Shown: in pieces, positions 38,910 to 49,894 of the stretch
How positions within the stretch are numbered: the first letter of the stretch is position 1
Layout: every line of letters starts with the position of its first letter
Assembly (NCBI GenBank): GCA_030374765.1
Contig: JARGXX010000019.1
Span: 32,746-96,745, forward strand
Reading direction: 5' to 3'
Length of the DNA: 64,000 bases
Source of the DNA: Agarophyton chilense
Lineage: Eukaryota; Rhodophyta; Florideophyceae; Gracilariales; Gracilariaceae
The notes under the pieces: model-generated
Told to the model about the DNA's origin: nothing
The model's input: only the letters and a program-made list of their open reading frames with translations
The model's database searches: none
Program-made: the position numbers and the translations under genes

Positions 38910-39839
38910 TCAAACGCCAGATTGTGAACCGTTCAGCTTTGCACTGATGCTCTCCAGCATTAGGTTCATTTTGGCAAGAATGTTGTTTGTTACAAGCATA
39001 CTTTCCCGAACTTCTTTTTTCACGATTTCATTGATGTCCTCCTTCGACAGATGCGTTGTATCTTTATCGGAGCTTTTAGAAATCTCAGCTGTCAGGGATT
39101 TAGCAATCGAGCCGATGTGTCGGGTCATTTGGCCCATATAGTTTACCAACATTTCCTCACTCGTTAATTTCACAGCAACTCCATGCGCCCCTTTCTTTCG
39201 TTTCTTAGCACGAGTGACTAACGCTTCAGCATTTTCCATGTCCGAGTCTGGAGCATCGGGTTTGTCTGAGGTGTCTCTGCTTTCATGTTTGGACTTGCAT
39301 TCGCTGCTTTGCGCGTCTTCTTCCCCATCATGTTCCATCATCATAGAAGCATATTTGTTGTGAATGGCTCGCGCAATAATTTTGGCCCGACGAACAGATT
39401 CTGGACATGTCGGGTCGCCCGCTTTAATTTTGGTATTCGCCAACTTATCAAACTTATTTCGAAGAGACATAGGTTCCCTATGTGGTCGTTCATTATCCAA
39501 GGCCCACTGCGAAAACCTGAGGGCTACAAATGCCCAGTTAGCAGGCCCCGTGGGCTCGATCTCTTCGACAATGCCGAGTAGCGCTGAGACATCTTCCGCT
39601 GAATAATTCGGGGCTCCAGCGCGAGATTTTCTCTCTTTGTTGTCCTTCGGCTTTGGGCTTACATCTTTGGGAGGAAGACTGGGCTGAGCTTGTACGACGT
39701 CCGTGAAAGGAATAGGAATTATAGCAACAGGCGGAGTGGGACGACATGCTATGGGCCGCAACGGGCGCTGCCGCGGACTGGTCGGTTGATCAGAGGCCTG
39801 GTTGGGGCTCTTGTCGTTCGAGAGATGAGGAACATTCAT
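38910..39839 (-). CDS. Myb/SANT-like (DUF6818-like) protein
   Basis: 309 residues from the ATG at 39839. The N-terminal 65 residues are Pro-rich. Around residues 70-150 lies a domain reminiscent of Myb/SANT-like DUF6818: YSAEDVSALLGIVEEIEPTG, then a Trp (NWAFVALRF), then SLRNKFDKLANTK and GDPTCPESVRRAKIIARAI. These domains occur in many-copy gene families of algae, oomycetes and fungi and may derive from transposon DNA-binding proteins. After an acidic Ser/Asp stretch and a basic patch (AKKRKKGAHG), the C-terminus is a helical coiled-coil segment. It lies just left of the Tc1 element and marks the border with the repeat-rich half. Whether it is a host regulator or element-derived is open. Confidence 0.65.
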   Translation of the reverse strand: MNVPHLSNDKSPNQASDQPTSPRQRPLRPIACRPTPPVAIIPIPFTDVVQAQPSLPPKDVSPKPKDNKERKSRAGAPNYSAEDVSALLGIVEEIEPTGPANWAFVALRFSQWALDNERPHREPMSLRNKFDKLANTKIKAGDPTCPESVRRAKIIARAIHNKYASMMMEHDGEEDAQSSECKSKHESRDTSDKPDAPDSDMENAEALVTRAKKRKKGAHGVAVKLTSEEMLVNYMGQMTRHIGSIAKSLTAEISKSSDKDTTHLSKEDINEIVKKEVRESMLVTNNILAKMNLMLESISAKLNGSQSGV

Positions 39840-40075
39840 GCGGTAGGCGTCGCAAGCCGGACTCCGTGGAGAGCGAAAAGTGCGGAAGTGGTAAAGTGTA
39901 TCTCCAGAAGTGAGCGGATTCTTTGTAGCAGCGGTGTGGCAGTTTGACGATTTGACTTTCTGGAAGCACTGAGCAATATTTTGTTGTTGTTGGATTTTGC
40001 ATTTACTTGTTATACGTAAAGCCTGTGTCAAAATCATATCCCTCGCGCAAGTTTTCCAAAAATCGACGTTTTGGC

Positions 40076-41284
40076 TACAGTAAAACTAACAAAATCAGTG
40101 TGAAAAAATTTTCAAGTAAAAAAACAGTTTCAAAAACATGACCTTTATTGCATCCTTTTCATTCTAACGCGAGTTCAGTAGTCTATTTTTGCTCCTTTAG
40201 CCTGTATAACACGTACACAACGCTTTGGCATGGATTCTATAGAAGGATTGATAGCATTACAGTCAATCTTTTCCCAGCAATCTTTGATACAATTTTTTTT
40301 AGATCAAAAACTGTATCAAATAGCCTTATGTGCGCATTAACCATTCGGGCCAACATTCCCCAATTTTTTTCGATAGGGTGAAGGTCAGAAGAGCGCGCAG
40401 GCCATTCCATAACCGACATATTTAGACTATTAAACCACCGTTTCATAAAAATGGATTTATGCACAGGTGCATTATCTTGCTGAAAATGAATTCTTTTCCT
40501 TGCATATAGTATGCAAAAAGTAAAAGATAGTTTTCTAGAACCTCAGCATACTTCTCAGAGTTCATTGTAGTTTCAACAAAAGCCATATCAATTGCTCTTT
40601 TCGATGCGCCTCCTTCATTCCTGGTCACACATTCTCTTTTTTCTTTTCGTAGATCATGCCAAAAAGATTTATTGCAATCTGGACCATCAAGGTTAAACTT
40701 GTTTTCGTCGAAAAAGATAACATTATTCTATTTCTTTTTATAATAAGCCTTTTGAGCACACCATTCAACTCGATTCTTCTTTTGATTATCTTTAAAAAAA
40801 CGTTTTCCTCATTTTTGTGTATTTATTTTGACGGTTGACTTCAAGTCATACTTTATATCTTGATAGAGGCATATTTAGATTTTTGACAATTTTTTCGCAA
40901 GATGAAGTGTTACGGTATAGATCTCGCTTAATTTCACGCTTATCGGCCGGGATAGTGACGGCGGCCGGCCCGTTGAACGCTTTTTTTCGTATGTAGCGGG
41001 GTTTTTGATGAAGTTGCTGATTGTTTTTGGGCTGCGCTTGAGTGTTTGGGCTATATCTGCTGGAATCATACCCTGATCTTCTAAGTCCGTGATTTTCAGC
41101 TGTTCAGACCGTTTCAGAGGTGCGCCACGATCCATAATTGAGCTAATGATTGTATAAGGGATATACTTTTGAAACAGTGTTATTGACTTAGTGGTTCTTG
41201 TTTGTTGTGAAATGTGCTCTACAGTACGTGAAATGCCTTTTTGCGCAGTTGTTGTAAAGGGATATGTTTTCGAAACGCACTGTA
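40076..41284 (-). mobile_element. Degenerate Tc1/mariner-type transposon
   Basis: A minus-strand transposase in broken frames is flanked by similar ends. The right end (reverse strand) reads TACAGTGCGTTTCGAAAACA; on the left, TACAG at 40076 and ACAGTTTCAAAAACATGACC at 40124 both resemble it, so the left end is uncertain by about 50 bp. Ends beginning with TA-CAG fit Tc1-type insertion into TA. AT-rich, unlike the neighbouring genes. Confidence 0.75.
40237..41135 (-). pseudogene. Tc1-like transposase, frameshifted
   Basis: From 5' to 3' on the minus strand: an N-terminal helix-turn-helix region starting MDRGAPLKRSEQLKITDLED, with IAQTLKRSPKTISNFI; a second frame with the DDE-type strand VIFFDENKFNLDGPDC; a third with MEWPARSSDLHPIEKNWG, the classic final catalytic motif. 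The pieces fall in different frames with stops between, so no full transposase is coded. The Asp in FFDEN and the Glu in HPIEK are still visible. This copy cannot move by itself. Confidence 0.8.
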
Positions 41285-41643
41285 CATGAACACATACGCA
41301 TGTGCTGATTAGAAGTGCTCCCTGAGGTCCTTTTAATGTTCCACAGGATTTACTTTCGCCTTTCGCCAGAAATTCGCTGGTTTTAGACTCTTCGAAAGAG
41401 TTTTCTCCGGGACGTATGTTGTTCATTCCTTCTGCGGCGCCATTGTCCGTACCAAAATGAGCCCGAATTTGTGACAGAATTGCCTTGGCTCCACATTTCC
41501 ATAAGCTTCATGCACCTTAAAAAGCTCAATATAACTAATCTTTACTAATCTATCCTCTATCTCTAACAGAACTGATTATCCTATGGTCGCCACGGTTTTG
41601 GGCCCTCTCTGGGAGAGGGATATTTCCTGGATGGAGTATTTCT
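41285..41643. other. Spacer between Tc1 copy and chromovirus
   Basis: About 360 bp without coding potential. The last bases before the LTR are TTTCT; the bases after the 3' LTR are TTGCT, a possible 5-bp target duplication with one mismatch. Confidence 0.5.
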
Positions 41644-42530
41644 TGAAGGACAATGCCCTTCAAGGGGGTTTCTTCCCAGGACTTAGAGATGTCGCTCGCT
41701 TGAGGACTAGCTTGGGTTATGACAAGTTATACCGCTATTGCGTGCCGACGGCCGGTTAGGACCGTAGGTGCACACTGGTGGAACACGTGGACTGCACGGA
41801 TGCCGACGCTCGAGTGCGAGGCCTGCCACACGTGGCCCAGATTCTACCTAATGGTTAGTATTATTTCGTAATTTTCAGTATTTATTTAGCTACGCTATCG
41901 CAATTTTGTGTCTAATTTTCGGGCGCGCGGCAACTGTCAGGGCCCGCGCGCCACACTATTTAGGAGGTTGAGCACTGCTCCCCAGTAAACACCCTCTTGG
42001 GAGATACCGAGAAGCGAGTCTTGGCTCTGAACTTTTCGCCTTCGGTGCGTCTTCACCGCATACTGCGTGAGCGACCGTTGCACGTTAGTTCATCCACCCC
42101 TCTGTCGAACAGAGTGCTATCACCACCGTGGGTTCATATTTAATCGCTGACACTTGTCGTAGTCTCGCCCCTGTATAGGGTTTCGCCCCCATTTCCTCTT
42201 GTTCTCCTTTTTGGCTGTCGTGAGTGGCCGCCTCACTCAGCCCGCTCGTCCCCCTCATACGAGTGATTCCTCGCTCCTTTTCCGACAATCGCCGTGATAT
42301 CGCTCCGCCTAGGATTAGTCACACCCCGGACTGTGCCGTGCTCACCTAAACACTCTAGGTATATCCCGCCGGATTCGCATCGGTCTTACACCCGACTTCG
42401 TCGTGCCTTTCCAGAGTGGCTCTGTTTCTGTGCTCCGCTGGGACGCGTCTCCTCCGCCTGAGGCGTGTCTCTCAAGAGAGGAAGATCCCGAACATCTTCG
42501 TGGTGTCTCCGCTCCAAGCGTTGTCCTACA
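41644..42530 (+). repeat. 5' LTR of copy 1
   Basis: 887 bp, beginning TGAAGGACAA and ending TTGTCCTACA, i.e. TG..CA with imperfect 10-bp inverted ends. It differs from the 3' LTR at many sites, for example CAAGGGGG versus CAACGGGG and GATGTCGC versus GATTTCGC, including a cluster around 41,860-41,960. Antisense open frames within it are present in all LTRs but look non-coding. Confidence 0.95.
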
Positions 42531-42533
42531 AAC

Positions 42534-42549
42534 TGGTCTCTCGACTTAG
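42534..42549 (+). other. Candidate primer-binding site
   Basis: TGGTCTCTCGACTTAG begins three bases after the 5' LTR. TGG matches the complement of a tRNA CCA end, and the sequence would pair with a tRNA ending GTCGAGAGACCA. I cannot name the tRNA. Confidence 0.45.
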
Positions 42550-42695
42550 AAGTTTGAGTCGGGCACGCTCAGTCACGATTAATCGGAAAGAGGACTCACA
42601 AATTGAGGTTGATCTCAGTTGCCGTCTTTGAGGAAGTTTCTTGGCCCCACTAGCCGATCGGGTTTGGGTACTCACGTGTAACGGATTCTGATCTC

Positions 42696-44756
42696 ATGTC
42701 GTCCAAAGACCGTCCGAGGACGCGGAGTCAAACCGGGGCACCGGAACCATCGCAACCATCCCATATCCCGGTGTGTTCACGGTCTCATACCGGTGGATCG
42801 ACTGGCGTGCCAGTTGGAAGGACCTCGAGACCTCCTGTCTCTGATTCGACACCCCCAGCAAGTGGAGCAGGACCGGCGTCTGCCGCCGCCCAGATGCTCT
42901 CCCCTGCTAGGGATGTCACCCTCCATCCCAGCTTTGCAGCTGTGGAAGAGCAACTCCGCTCTATGCGGGAAGCTCAAGTCATCCTTGCAGAGGAGTTTGA
43001 TTCCCTTCGCAAGGAGGTGGATGACACTTCTACGGAGGATTTTTCTGAGGACCTCCGTGTCCTCCGTGCGGATGTGAACTCGATTCTAGAGTCTCTTGGT
43101 GGACCCTCGGCCTTTGTCAAGGACGTCGCGGACAAGTTCTCGCGCGTCCGAAGCCGTCTCGAGACGTTGGAACAAACCCTAATGTCGGGGGATGATCCGG
43201 CCGAGCCGGTTGCAGTATCCCACAAGGAAAGAAAGGAAGAGAACCGCCAGGCTCGAAAGAAGCGAAGGAACACGGATCCCGAACCGTCAGACTCCTCAAC
43301 CTCGGAGTCCGACTCTTCCGATTCATCGGTGGAAGTAGCTCGCCGTGAGCGTTCCTCACGCTCAAAGCGGTCAAAAACCACCCATGGTGTGATCTGCGCC
43401 TGCACGAAGGGAAGGAAGCACACAGGTTTGAAGGAGCTGAAACCGACCAATTCGCTCGTTTAGAAGCTCTTATCATACCGGTACTACCGTTTTGAGGACT
43501 TCTCTTTGGATCGTACACCCCGTGGTACGGGAAGAGTGAAGGACTACATTAACCGAATGCAGCTCTCACTTCGCAACCAGTTGTTTTCCGGAGAAGACCC
43601 AAAATTGGTGTTGGATTTCTTGGCACGCTTTGTCGCGGAAGCTGACATCCTTGGAATGAACGAGGGACAGGCCTACATTGCCTTACCGTACTTCTTACGT
43701 GGGCTTGCAGAAGACCAGTATCACTCTGTCAGAGGTTCATCACGCGTCTCCGAAGCAGGGGTCACATGCTGGCCTGAAGCAGTTCAATACCTCCTGAGGT
43801 CGTATGCTACTAACTCCGCCATTCAGCAGGGTATACTAGCCCTGCGGGACACTCGCCGACGTCTAGGCGAGTCGGAAACCGATTATTCGTCGCGCCTTAA
43901 CAAAGCCTTCCACCGCTGTGGCAATATTTACCCCGCTGAAGAGCGTTGTATCATGTTTGACGATGGTTTGGACCCGGCGATCCGGACTCTTGTTGCTCGA
44001 CGTCGAGAAGATAGACCTAAAGCCTCGTATTTGGAACTAGTGCAGTTCGCTCGCGCAGAAGGTGAAGCCCTGGGCGCACGCACTCCTGGATCCAGGGTTA
44101 GGTCCGCAAAAGCGTTGATGTAACAACCGGGTACCCCGTCAGCTTCGATGATCGACGAACGGGCCTCTCGAAAGGATTATGATAACTTGCAGCTAGCCCA
44201 TAGCGACGTTCATTCCATCCCAACAACGGAGTTACCCTCAACCTTGGACGAGTCACAATACGTGATTGAGGATGACAGGCTACTCTATGCGTATAATGGT
44301 CGCGTTGGTCCGACACGCGTCCCACACGAGAGTGGCAATGTCCGCTTTTCGCGTCCTGGTTGGAGAGATACCCGCCCCGCGATGAGGTTCGCCAAGCCTC
44401 GCCACCCAACACCGGCTTCTGGTCTGATTTGTCATCTCTGCTACAAACCAGGCCATACTTCTCCACAATGTGTGTTTTCTCTCCTAGAATGGGCACAAAT
44501 CGTAGTCAATTACGAGGCCCTATCCCCGGAGGAGAAATCAGCTGTTCCAATTGCATCGTATATTCGTGCTCGAACGGATGTTCCACGTCACTTGTCGCTT
44601 TTCCGAGCTCGGGTCGTACCTGCACCGGATTCCCGTGTCACCGACGTGGTCGGTCACCCCACCGCTTCTGCAGTACCATCTGAACCTGATGCCCAGTCGT
44701 TGCCCGCTCAATGCCCTGAGCAGCCGCCTCCGGCGGAGCAGGCCCAGAAAAACTAA
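42696..44756 (+). pseudogene. gag: gag, one frame interrupted by two stops
   Basis: Structural polyprotein of the element. From the ATG at 42696 one frame runs to TAA at 44754-44756 (687 codons), broken only by TAG at 43461 and TAA at 44121; after each stop the same frame continues with sensible protein. Part 1 (to 43463) is Ser/Pro-rich with a coiled coil and an acidic/Ser/basic region. Part 2 (about 43506-44120) is the Ty3-type capsid: LVLDFLARFVAEADILGMNE, then ESETDYSSRLNKAFHRCG. Part 3 carries the zinc knuckle CHLCYKPGHTSPQC (C-x2-C-x4-H-x4-C; 44430-44471) for RNA packaging. Both stops are explained by one C-to-T change from CAG or CAA. The second copy lies beyond the window here, so sharing cannot be checked. 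Confidence 0.85.
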
Positions 44757-44782
44757 ATGTGAGAGTCTCCTCTCAAGGAGAC
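44747..44782 (+). promoter_or_regulatory. Candidate -1 ribosomal frameshift signal, gag/pol
   Basis: The last gag codons are AAA AAC followed directly by the stop TAA, preceded by G: the heptamer G_AAA_AAC at 44747-44753 in the zero frame. Pol is in the -1 frame. Eleven bases on, GTCTCC (44765-44770) and GGAGAC (44777-44782) form a perfect 6-bp stem with a 6-base loop. Slippery site, spacer and hairpin resemble retroviral frameshift signals; the spacer is slightly long and the first slippery base is not A. Confidence 0.6.
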
Positions 44783-46606
44783 GCGCCCTCAGAGTCGAGG
44801 TCGACGGCGCCCGAGGCGTCCAAGCCTCGCTCCCGGGTCAAAATCCTTTCAAGGAAAGAGGCCGTCAATGACGTGAACTCGAAACACTTTAGTGTTCTGC
44901 GTCGTCCGTGGAAACGTGTTTCCCATAACCGGTTCCCGGATAGAGTTCTGGTGATGGCCAAGAGAAACTACAAGGTCTATGCTGACCTTGGCCTTTCACC
45001 CCAGTTTATGGTGCGACACCTTACCGTCTTAGAAACCGGTGCCGGTCCGAACTTTGTCGTGTAGGAAGTGTTACCGCCTGCTTTGCAGTCTTGGATCCGC
45101 CGCTACCACGTCCCGGAGGTCGCTGACGCGAACAACAAACCGTTGGATACGGTGGGGTGCAAAAAACTGGTAGTCCGCGTTGGCGCTCGCGTGGTGAAAC
45201 TCGACTTCGTCGTATGTCGGAAATTAGCCGCCCCAGTCATCTTGGGTTGCGACTTTTGCGACCGCTTCGTCGAAGCGATCTTGTCCCGCCAACGGCGTGT
45301 CGAGATGGAGGATGGATCGTCCACTCCGATCGTTCGTCGTCCGCTTAGGCGTGCCACGAAGAAGCATGCCCCGCTACCGGCAGCACAAGAACCTGGACCG
45401 GATAACCGTGAATCTAATAAGCTCTGCGTCGCAGCGTCGTTGTGCGTCCCGCCTGAGTCCCAAATGATGGTGATAGTAACGTCCCGTCAACACGGACTCC
45501 CGGTCTTGCAACCATTTCCGTCACTGTATAACATGCACAGCCTCGCAATTGCAAATGGAATCGTCCATGTGGAGCCAAACCAACCGTTTCACGTGCTGAT
45601 CGCCAATCTGGGGACTGTACCCCAGTATCTGGTGAAGAACCAAGTGATAGGGTCCGTCATGCCGCACCCCATCGCTATGGTGCCGACAAAGCTGACCGCA
45701 GCTGACCTTCTCGGACTCGTTCACTCTAAGGAGGGGGAAAGCCCGGAACCCGTTTCATCGCCGGTACCCGGGGTTCAACCTGTAATATCAGGGACGCAGC
45801 CCGTTTCAACGAGTGGTGACCGCCCCTATCCAGTCCAAGAGCTCGAGGACCTGGATCTCAGCCACGTCCCGGAGTTATACCGCCATCGATTTCGAGAACT
45901 TTTAAGGGACTTCACCACTATGTGGGACGGCTCCCTTGGTGAGATTGCCACTACGGAACACCGAATTGATTTGCTACTGGGCACCCGACCCATCTCTCAG
46001 CACCCATACCGTGCCGGACCCGCCGCACGCGCGGAGGAAATGGCACAAGTGGATAAAATGCTTCGAGCAGGAATCATTGAACCGGCTCAGTCGCTGTGGG
46101 CTTCTCTAGTAGTACTGGCTCCAAAGCAGTATAGTTCCTGGAGGTTTTGCGTCGATTACCGTCGGTTGAATGCCGTCACCGTCAAGGACGTGTATCCAAT
46201 CCCAAGAATGGACGAGTACATTGACTCGCTGGACACCGCCACCGTTTTTACAACCCTGGACGCTATTTGGGGATACTGGCAAGTTCCGGTAAGGAAGCGA
46301 GACCAGGATAAAACCGCTTTCGCGTGTAACTCCGGTCTCTACCGTTTCAAACGGATTCTTTTTGGTCTTACCAACGCCCCCGCCACTTTCCAGCGAGCCA
46401 TTTACATCCTATTAGCCCGCTTCAAATTGCATACCAGCCTGGTCTACCTGGATGACATAATCGTCTTCCCAGATATTTTGGACAAACACCTCACTCATGT
46501 GAGGGATATCATGACCACGTTTCGAGATGCGGGTGTCACTCTTAAGTTGAAGAAATGTGACTTCTTCACGGACACCATGAAGTATCTCGGCCATGTTATC
46601 CGTTAA
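44759..46606 (+). pseudogene. pol: pol: aspartic protease and reverse transcriptase
   Basis: One reading frame with a TAG at 45062-45064 and ending in TAA at 46604-46606. The protease active site reads LETGAGPNFV (Glu at 45032-45034), where retroelement proteases have Asp, so the catalytic residue is replaced. The flap and core continue after the stop (LAAPVILGCDFCDRFVEAIL). Reverse transcriptase spans about 45860-46600: HRIDLLLGTRPISQHPYRAG, LRAGIIEPAQSLWASLVVLA, FCVDYRRLNAVTVKDVYPIP, and the catalytic YLDD (46445-46456) in VYLDDIIVF. It ends TMKYLGHVIR and a stop, after which the same frame continues into the connection domain. Confidence 0.9.
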
Positions 46607-47508
46607 AGACGTGTTACAATCGAGGAGACTGGTGTTAAGTCACTCAAAGAGGCTAAAGAACCGCGGACGCAAACCGAGCTTCGTTCCTTTCTGGGACTCG
46701 CAAACGTCTACGGACGATTCATCCCCAACTTTACGGACAAGGCTGCACCATTAAACGCGCTTTTGCGGAAAGGCCAACCACCAAAACTGGACCCCTTAAC
46801 CGCGTTCAAACGGAATCTTTCAACTCTCTTAAGGATTCTGTCATCTCCGCCCCGATCCTCTCGTTTCCCAAGCCTGGAAGGCCCTTCACCGTAGATACGG
46901 ACGCCAGCGACTACCAAGTAGGTTGTGCACTGTTTCAAACTGCATCCAATGGGGAAAGACGGCCCGTAGGGTACTGGTCCCGATCGCTAGACGTCCACGA
47001 GAAGAATTACACCGTCTCAGAGAATGAATGCCTTGCAGTAGTGTGGGAATTACAAACGTTGCGCCCCTATCTCATGGGTAATCATTTCACCGTTTTAACG
47101 GACCACGCATCACTTCAATGGCTACTATCCATCTCGGAGCCTTCAGGCCGTTTGCTGCGTTGGCGTCTCCGTCTAGCGGAATTTGACTTTGACGTGCAGT
47201 ACCGAAAAGGATCGTGCAACACCCAAGCCGATGCTCTCTCCAGCCTGGTCACTACTGGCGAAGCACTACCCGTCAAAGACCATGAAATACCCTGCTTTGC
47301 AGTGAATGGCGACGACGCTACCATCGAGGACGAGGAACGAGACACGGACTCTACAGATCCCGGTTCCGAATCGGACGACTTTCTTCTATCGGAAGATTCC
47401 AAGAAACCCTTACCGGGGAACTTCGTGCCTGTTACTCCCGAGGAGATGATACGGGAGAAATTCGCTGACCCGTTCTGCGCGGAGGTCCGCGCTCAACTCA
47501 ATGGATGA
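46607..47508 (+). pseudogene. pol: pol: connection and RNase H domain
   Basis: Continues the RT frame after TAA (EPRTQTELRSFLGLANVYGR, FIPNF), then shifts by -1 near 46,795-46,810 to a frame with the RNase H core: FTVDTDASDYQVGCALFQ, then the Glu in SENECLAVVWELQTLRPYL and the Asp in LTDHASLQWLL. It ends in TGA at 47506-47508, but the frame continues (LLFQVNDAGYLVRTVGLHPQ) to a further -1 step near 47,575. RNase H would remove the RNA strand in reverse transcription. The TGA and both frame changes recur in copy 2. Confidence 0.85.
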
Positions 47509-47579
47509 GGTACTCTCCTCTTTCAGGTAAATGACGCCGGATACCTTGTACGGACCGTCGGATTGCACCCACAAAAACT

Positions 47580-49520
47580 GTGGTACCACATAACCTCCAG
47601 TCGAGAGTATTGCCGTTGTCGCACTACTCTAAAGTGAGTGGCCACGTCGGGGGACGGAAATTTTACCTCACCCTACGCCGTAACTTCTACTGGCCTGCCA
47701 TTGCAGAGGACTGCTACGCAACGGTGCGGTTTTGTACCGATTGCGCTCGGAACCGTGTCAAACTCCGCCGTCATGCGACGAAGTTGAAGCTGTTTCCAGC
47801 TCGCGCTCCATTGGAGTTTGTGGCCATCGATATACTCGGTCCCTTCCTTACCACTAAGCGGAATTGTAAGTTCTCACTCGTAATTACGGATCGCTTCTCA
47901 AAGCTGGTCCAGATCGTACCGTTACGGAAGATCTCCGCTATGAGCGTGGCTCAAGCCTTCGTCCTACACTGGGTCTTCGTCTACGGTCCACCGGTCAACC
48001 TCCTCTCCGATAACGGGAGACAGTTCGCCTCTCGTTTCTTCGAAGATGTGTGTCGCACCTTGGACATTAAGAACCTGTTCATGACCACTTACCACCCCCA
48101 AACTAATGGGCAGGCCGAACCGTTCAACCGGACATTACTTGCGACACTCCGTTCATACGTTGCAGACCACCCCAAAGATTGGGACTTGTTCACTCATGCG
48201 CTGACCTTTGCGTACAATACTCGGGTGCACAGGACAACTGAATTAACGCCCTTCGAGCTGGTACTGTCCCGTACCCCACCGCCCGTGGCGCTGGAACCAC
48301 AGCCCACGCTGGATACCTTTCTGTCACCGACTGCTTACCGCGAAGCGTGGAAAACTTGGCTCACGAAGCTCGTTCCCGCCGCACGGCGTTCAATGGGCCG
48401 AGCCCAGGCCGCTTACAAGCGTGAATTTGATACCAAAGCCCGTCGCTCGCCGCCACGTCTCGCCCCCTACGGTTATGTAATCATCTGTAAGGAGTATTGG
48501 AACCCAGAGAAGGAGAAACGCCACAGGCTGTCACCCGTTGCCGACGGCCCCTTTCGGGTTATTTCGGTGGCTCCCGACACTGTCGTGGTTGACCTCGCTG
48601 GTAATCACGAACGCATCTCCCGCGATCGCGTGGTATCGGCTCCTCCGCCGTTAACATCCCAATCTACTGGTCTGACTGCTCCAGTTGAAACGGATTCATC
48701 GACCCCCTTACCTCAGGTTCACCCGCATCCCTACGCGTTACCACATCCATCTCGGGGCTTTTCTGACCTTCCGCTACCCGCAGCGCCCAACCCGCAAGGA
48801 ATCGTGTCGCACATTCTTCGCTCCTCACCAGTCCACCCGACGGACACCAACTCCGGTGCATCGTCTAAGGAGGCGGAGGCGCCCGACAGCCGTCTTAATC
48901 CGGTCGATACCGTCGCTGGAAACGCCGCACCGTCGCATGTCACTCTTCGCCCATCAGGGGTGCCTGATACCGACGTCCTGCACGACTCGACGCAGTCGCT
49001 ATCCAAGCCTCAGAATGCAGCTGCGGATAACGCCACCAACACTCGCCGAGGTGTAACCACACGTGCAATACGGAATGCAAATGCGCTCGACGCACTGCAG
49101 CCTGATACAGTACGAGTGGACGACGCACCGCCAAGTACCCCGCACAGGGACGCGGATACATCCACGGCACCGACGCCGGACAGCCAGCCCTTGGAACGCT
49201 CACGTGACTACACGGAACCTCGCCGTGGGACAGAGAGGTGCGACAATGCGCCACCACCCCAGCGAATCTCACCGCCGAAGCGAGCTTCCCCACGCCGATT
49301 AGCGGAACGACCACCCAGGTTACCCGCTGGTGTGGGCCCTCCAACCGGAGTGGGAAGCGCCGAAAAAAGCCCGGCACTTGGGGAAAATGAACCGCCGAAG
49401 TCGGGTCGACATTCTACTCAGCCGAGGACTGCCTTGCGCGCTACACGGTCCGACCGGAGCGAAGCCGCCCAACGCGTGATCACTTCGGTACCCCCTGGCT
49501 CAGGACGGGTACCACCCTGA
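47580..49520 (+). pseudogene. pol: pol: integrase
   Basis: About 640 codons. The zinc-binding N-terminus contains SHYSKVSGHVGGRKFY and CTDC (H-H-C-C). The catalytic core has AIDILGPF (first Asp), NLLSDNGRQFASRFF (second Asp) and HPQTNGQAEPFNR (Glu), so D-D-E is intact. The C-terminal part has a GPY/F-like segment (GPFRVISVAPDTVVV), then about 280 residues of Pro/Ser/Thr-rich spacer unusual in length. It ends in TGA (49518-49520), directly ahead of an in-frame chromodomain. No ATG starts this frame; it depends on upstream pol. Confidence 0.9.
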
Positions 49521-49766
49521 AATAGCGACACCTTCATACGGGATGGCCGGGAAGTGTACCGACAAGAGTTCGTGGTCGGACGCATTTTGGAGCACTCCTA
49601 CCACCCAAAGGGGTATATCCAATACTTGGTCCGTTGGTACGGGTACGGCCCCGAATGGGATTCAGACGAACCGATAGAGCACCTACCTCGGTCAAAGGTG
49701 GTACAGTATCATCGTCGTACTGTCACGGCTTTGCCGGCTACCATAGACCGAGCCCAAATGGGATAA
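49521..49766 (+). CDS. pol: C-terminal chromodomain
   Basis: In frame with integrase after the TGA. EFVVGRILEHSYHPKGYIQY, then LVRWYGYGPEWDSDEPIEHL and SKVVQYH, the chromodomain pattern of strand-strand-strand-helix, with the aromatic cage positions mostly present. Chromodomains of chromoviruses bind histone marks and steer integration into heterochromatin. The stop before it means it is made only by readthrough, or not at all, in this copy. Confidence 0.88.
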   Translation, partial: NSDTFIRDGREVYRQEFVVGRILEHSYHPKGYIQYLVRWYGYGPEWDSDEPIEHLPRSKVVQYHRRTVTALPATIDRAQMG

Positions 49767-49894
49767 GAAGACACCCGATGGGGATAAAGGAACAGAAGAT
49801 CTGGGTAAGGACCCTTGGAAGAAGGAGAAGATGCACAGAAGACCTGGAGAAGGACACTCAGAAGAAGTGGAAGAGAAGGAAGAAAACAAATACG

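Noticed and set aside
42085-42288. Antisense open frames in every LTR (also at 52121-52526 and 56558-56963)
   Set aside because: They persist because the LTRs are near copies of each other; composition is not protein-like and no domain is visible.
47565-47580. Programmed frameshift at the CAAAAAC run between RNase H and integrase
   Set aside because: The slippery bases are not in the phase needed for a standard heptamer; a one-base loss in an A-run is simpler.
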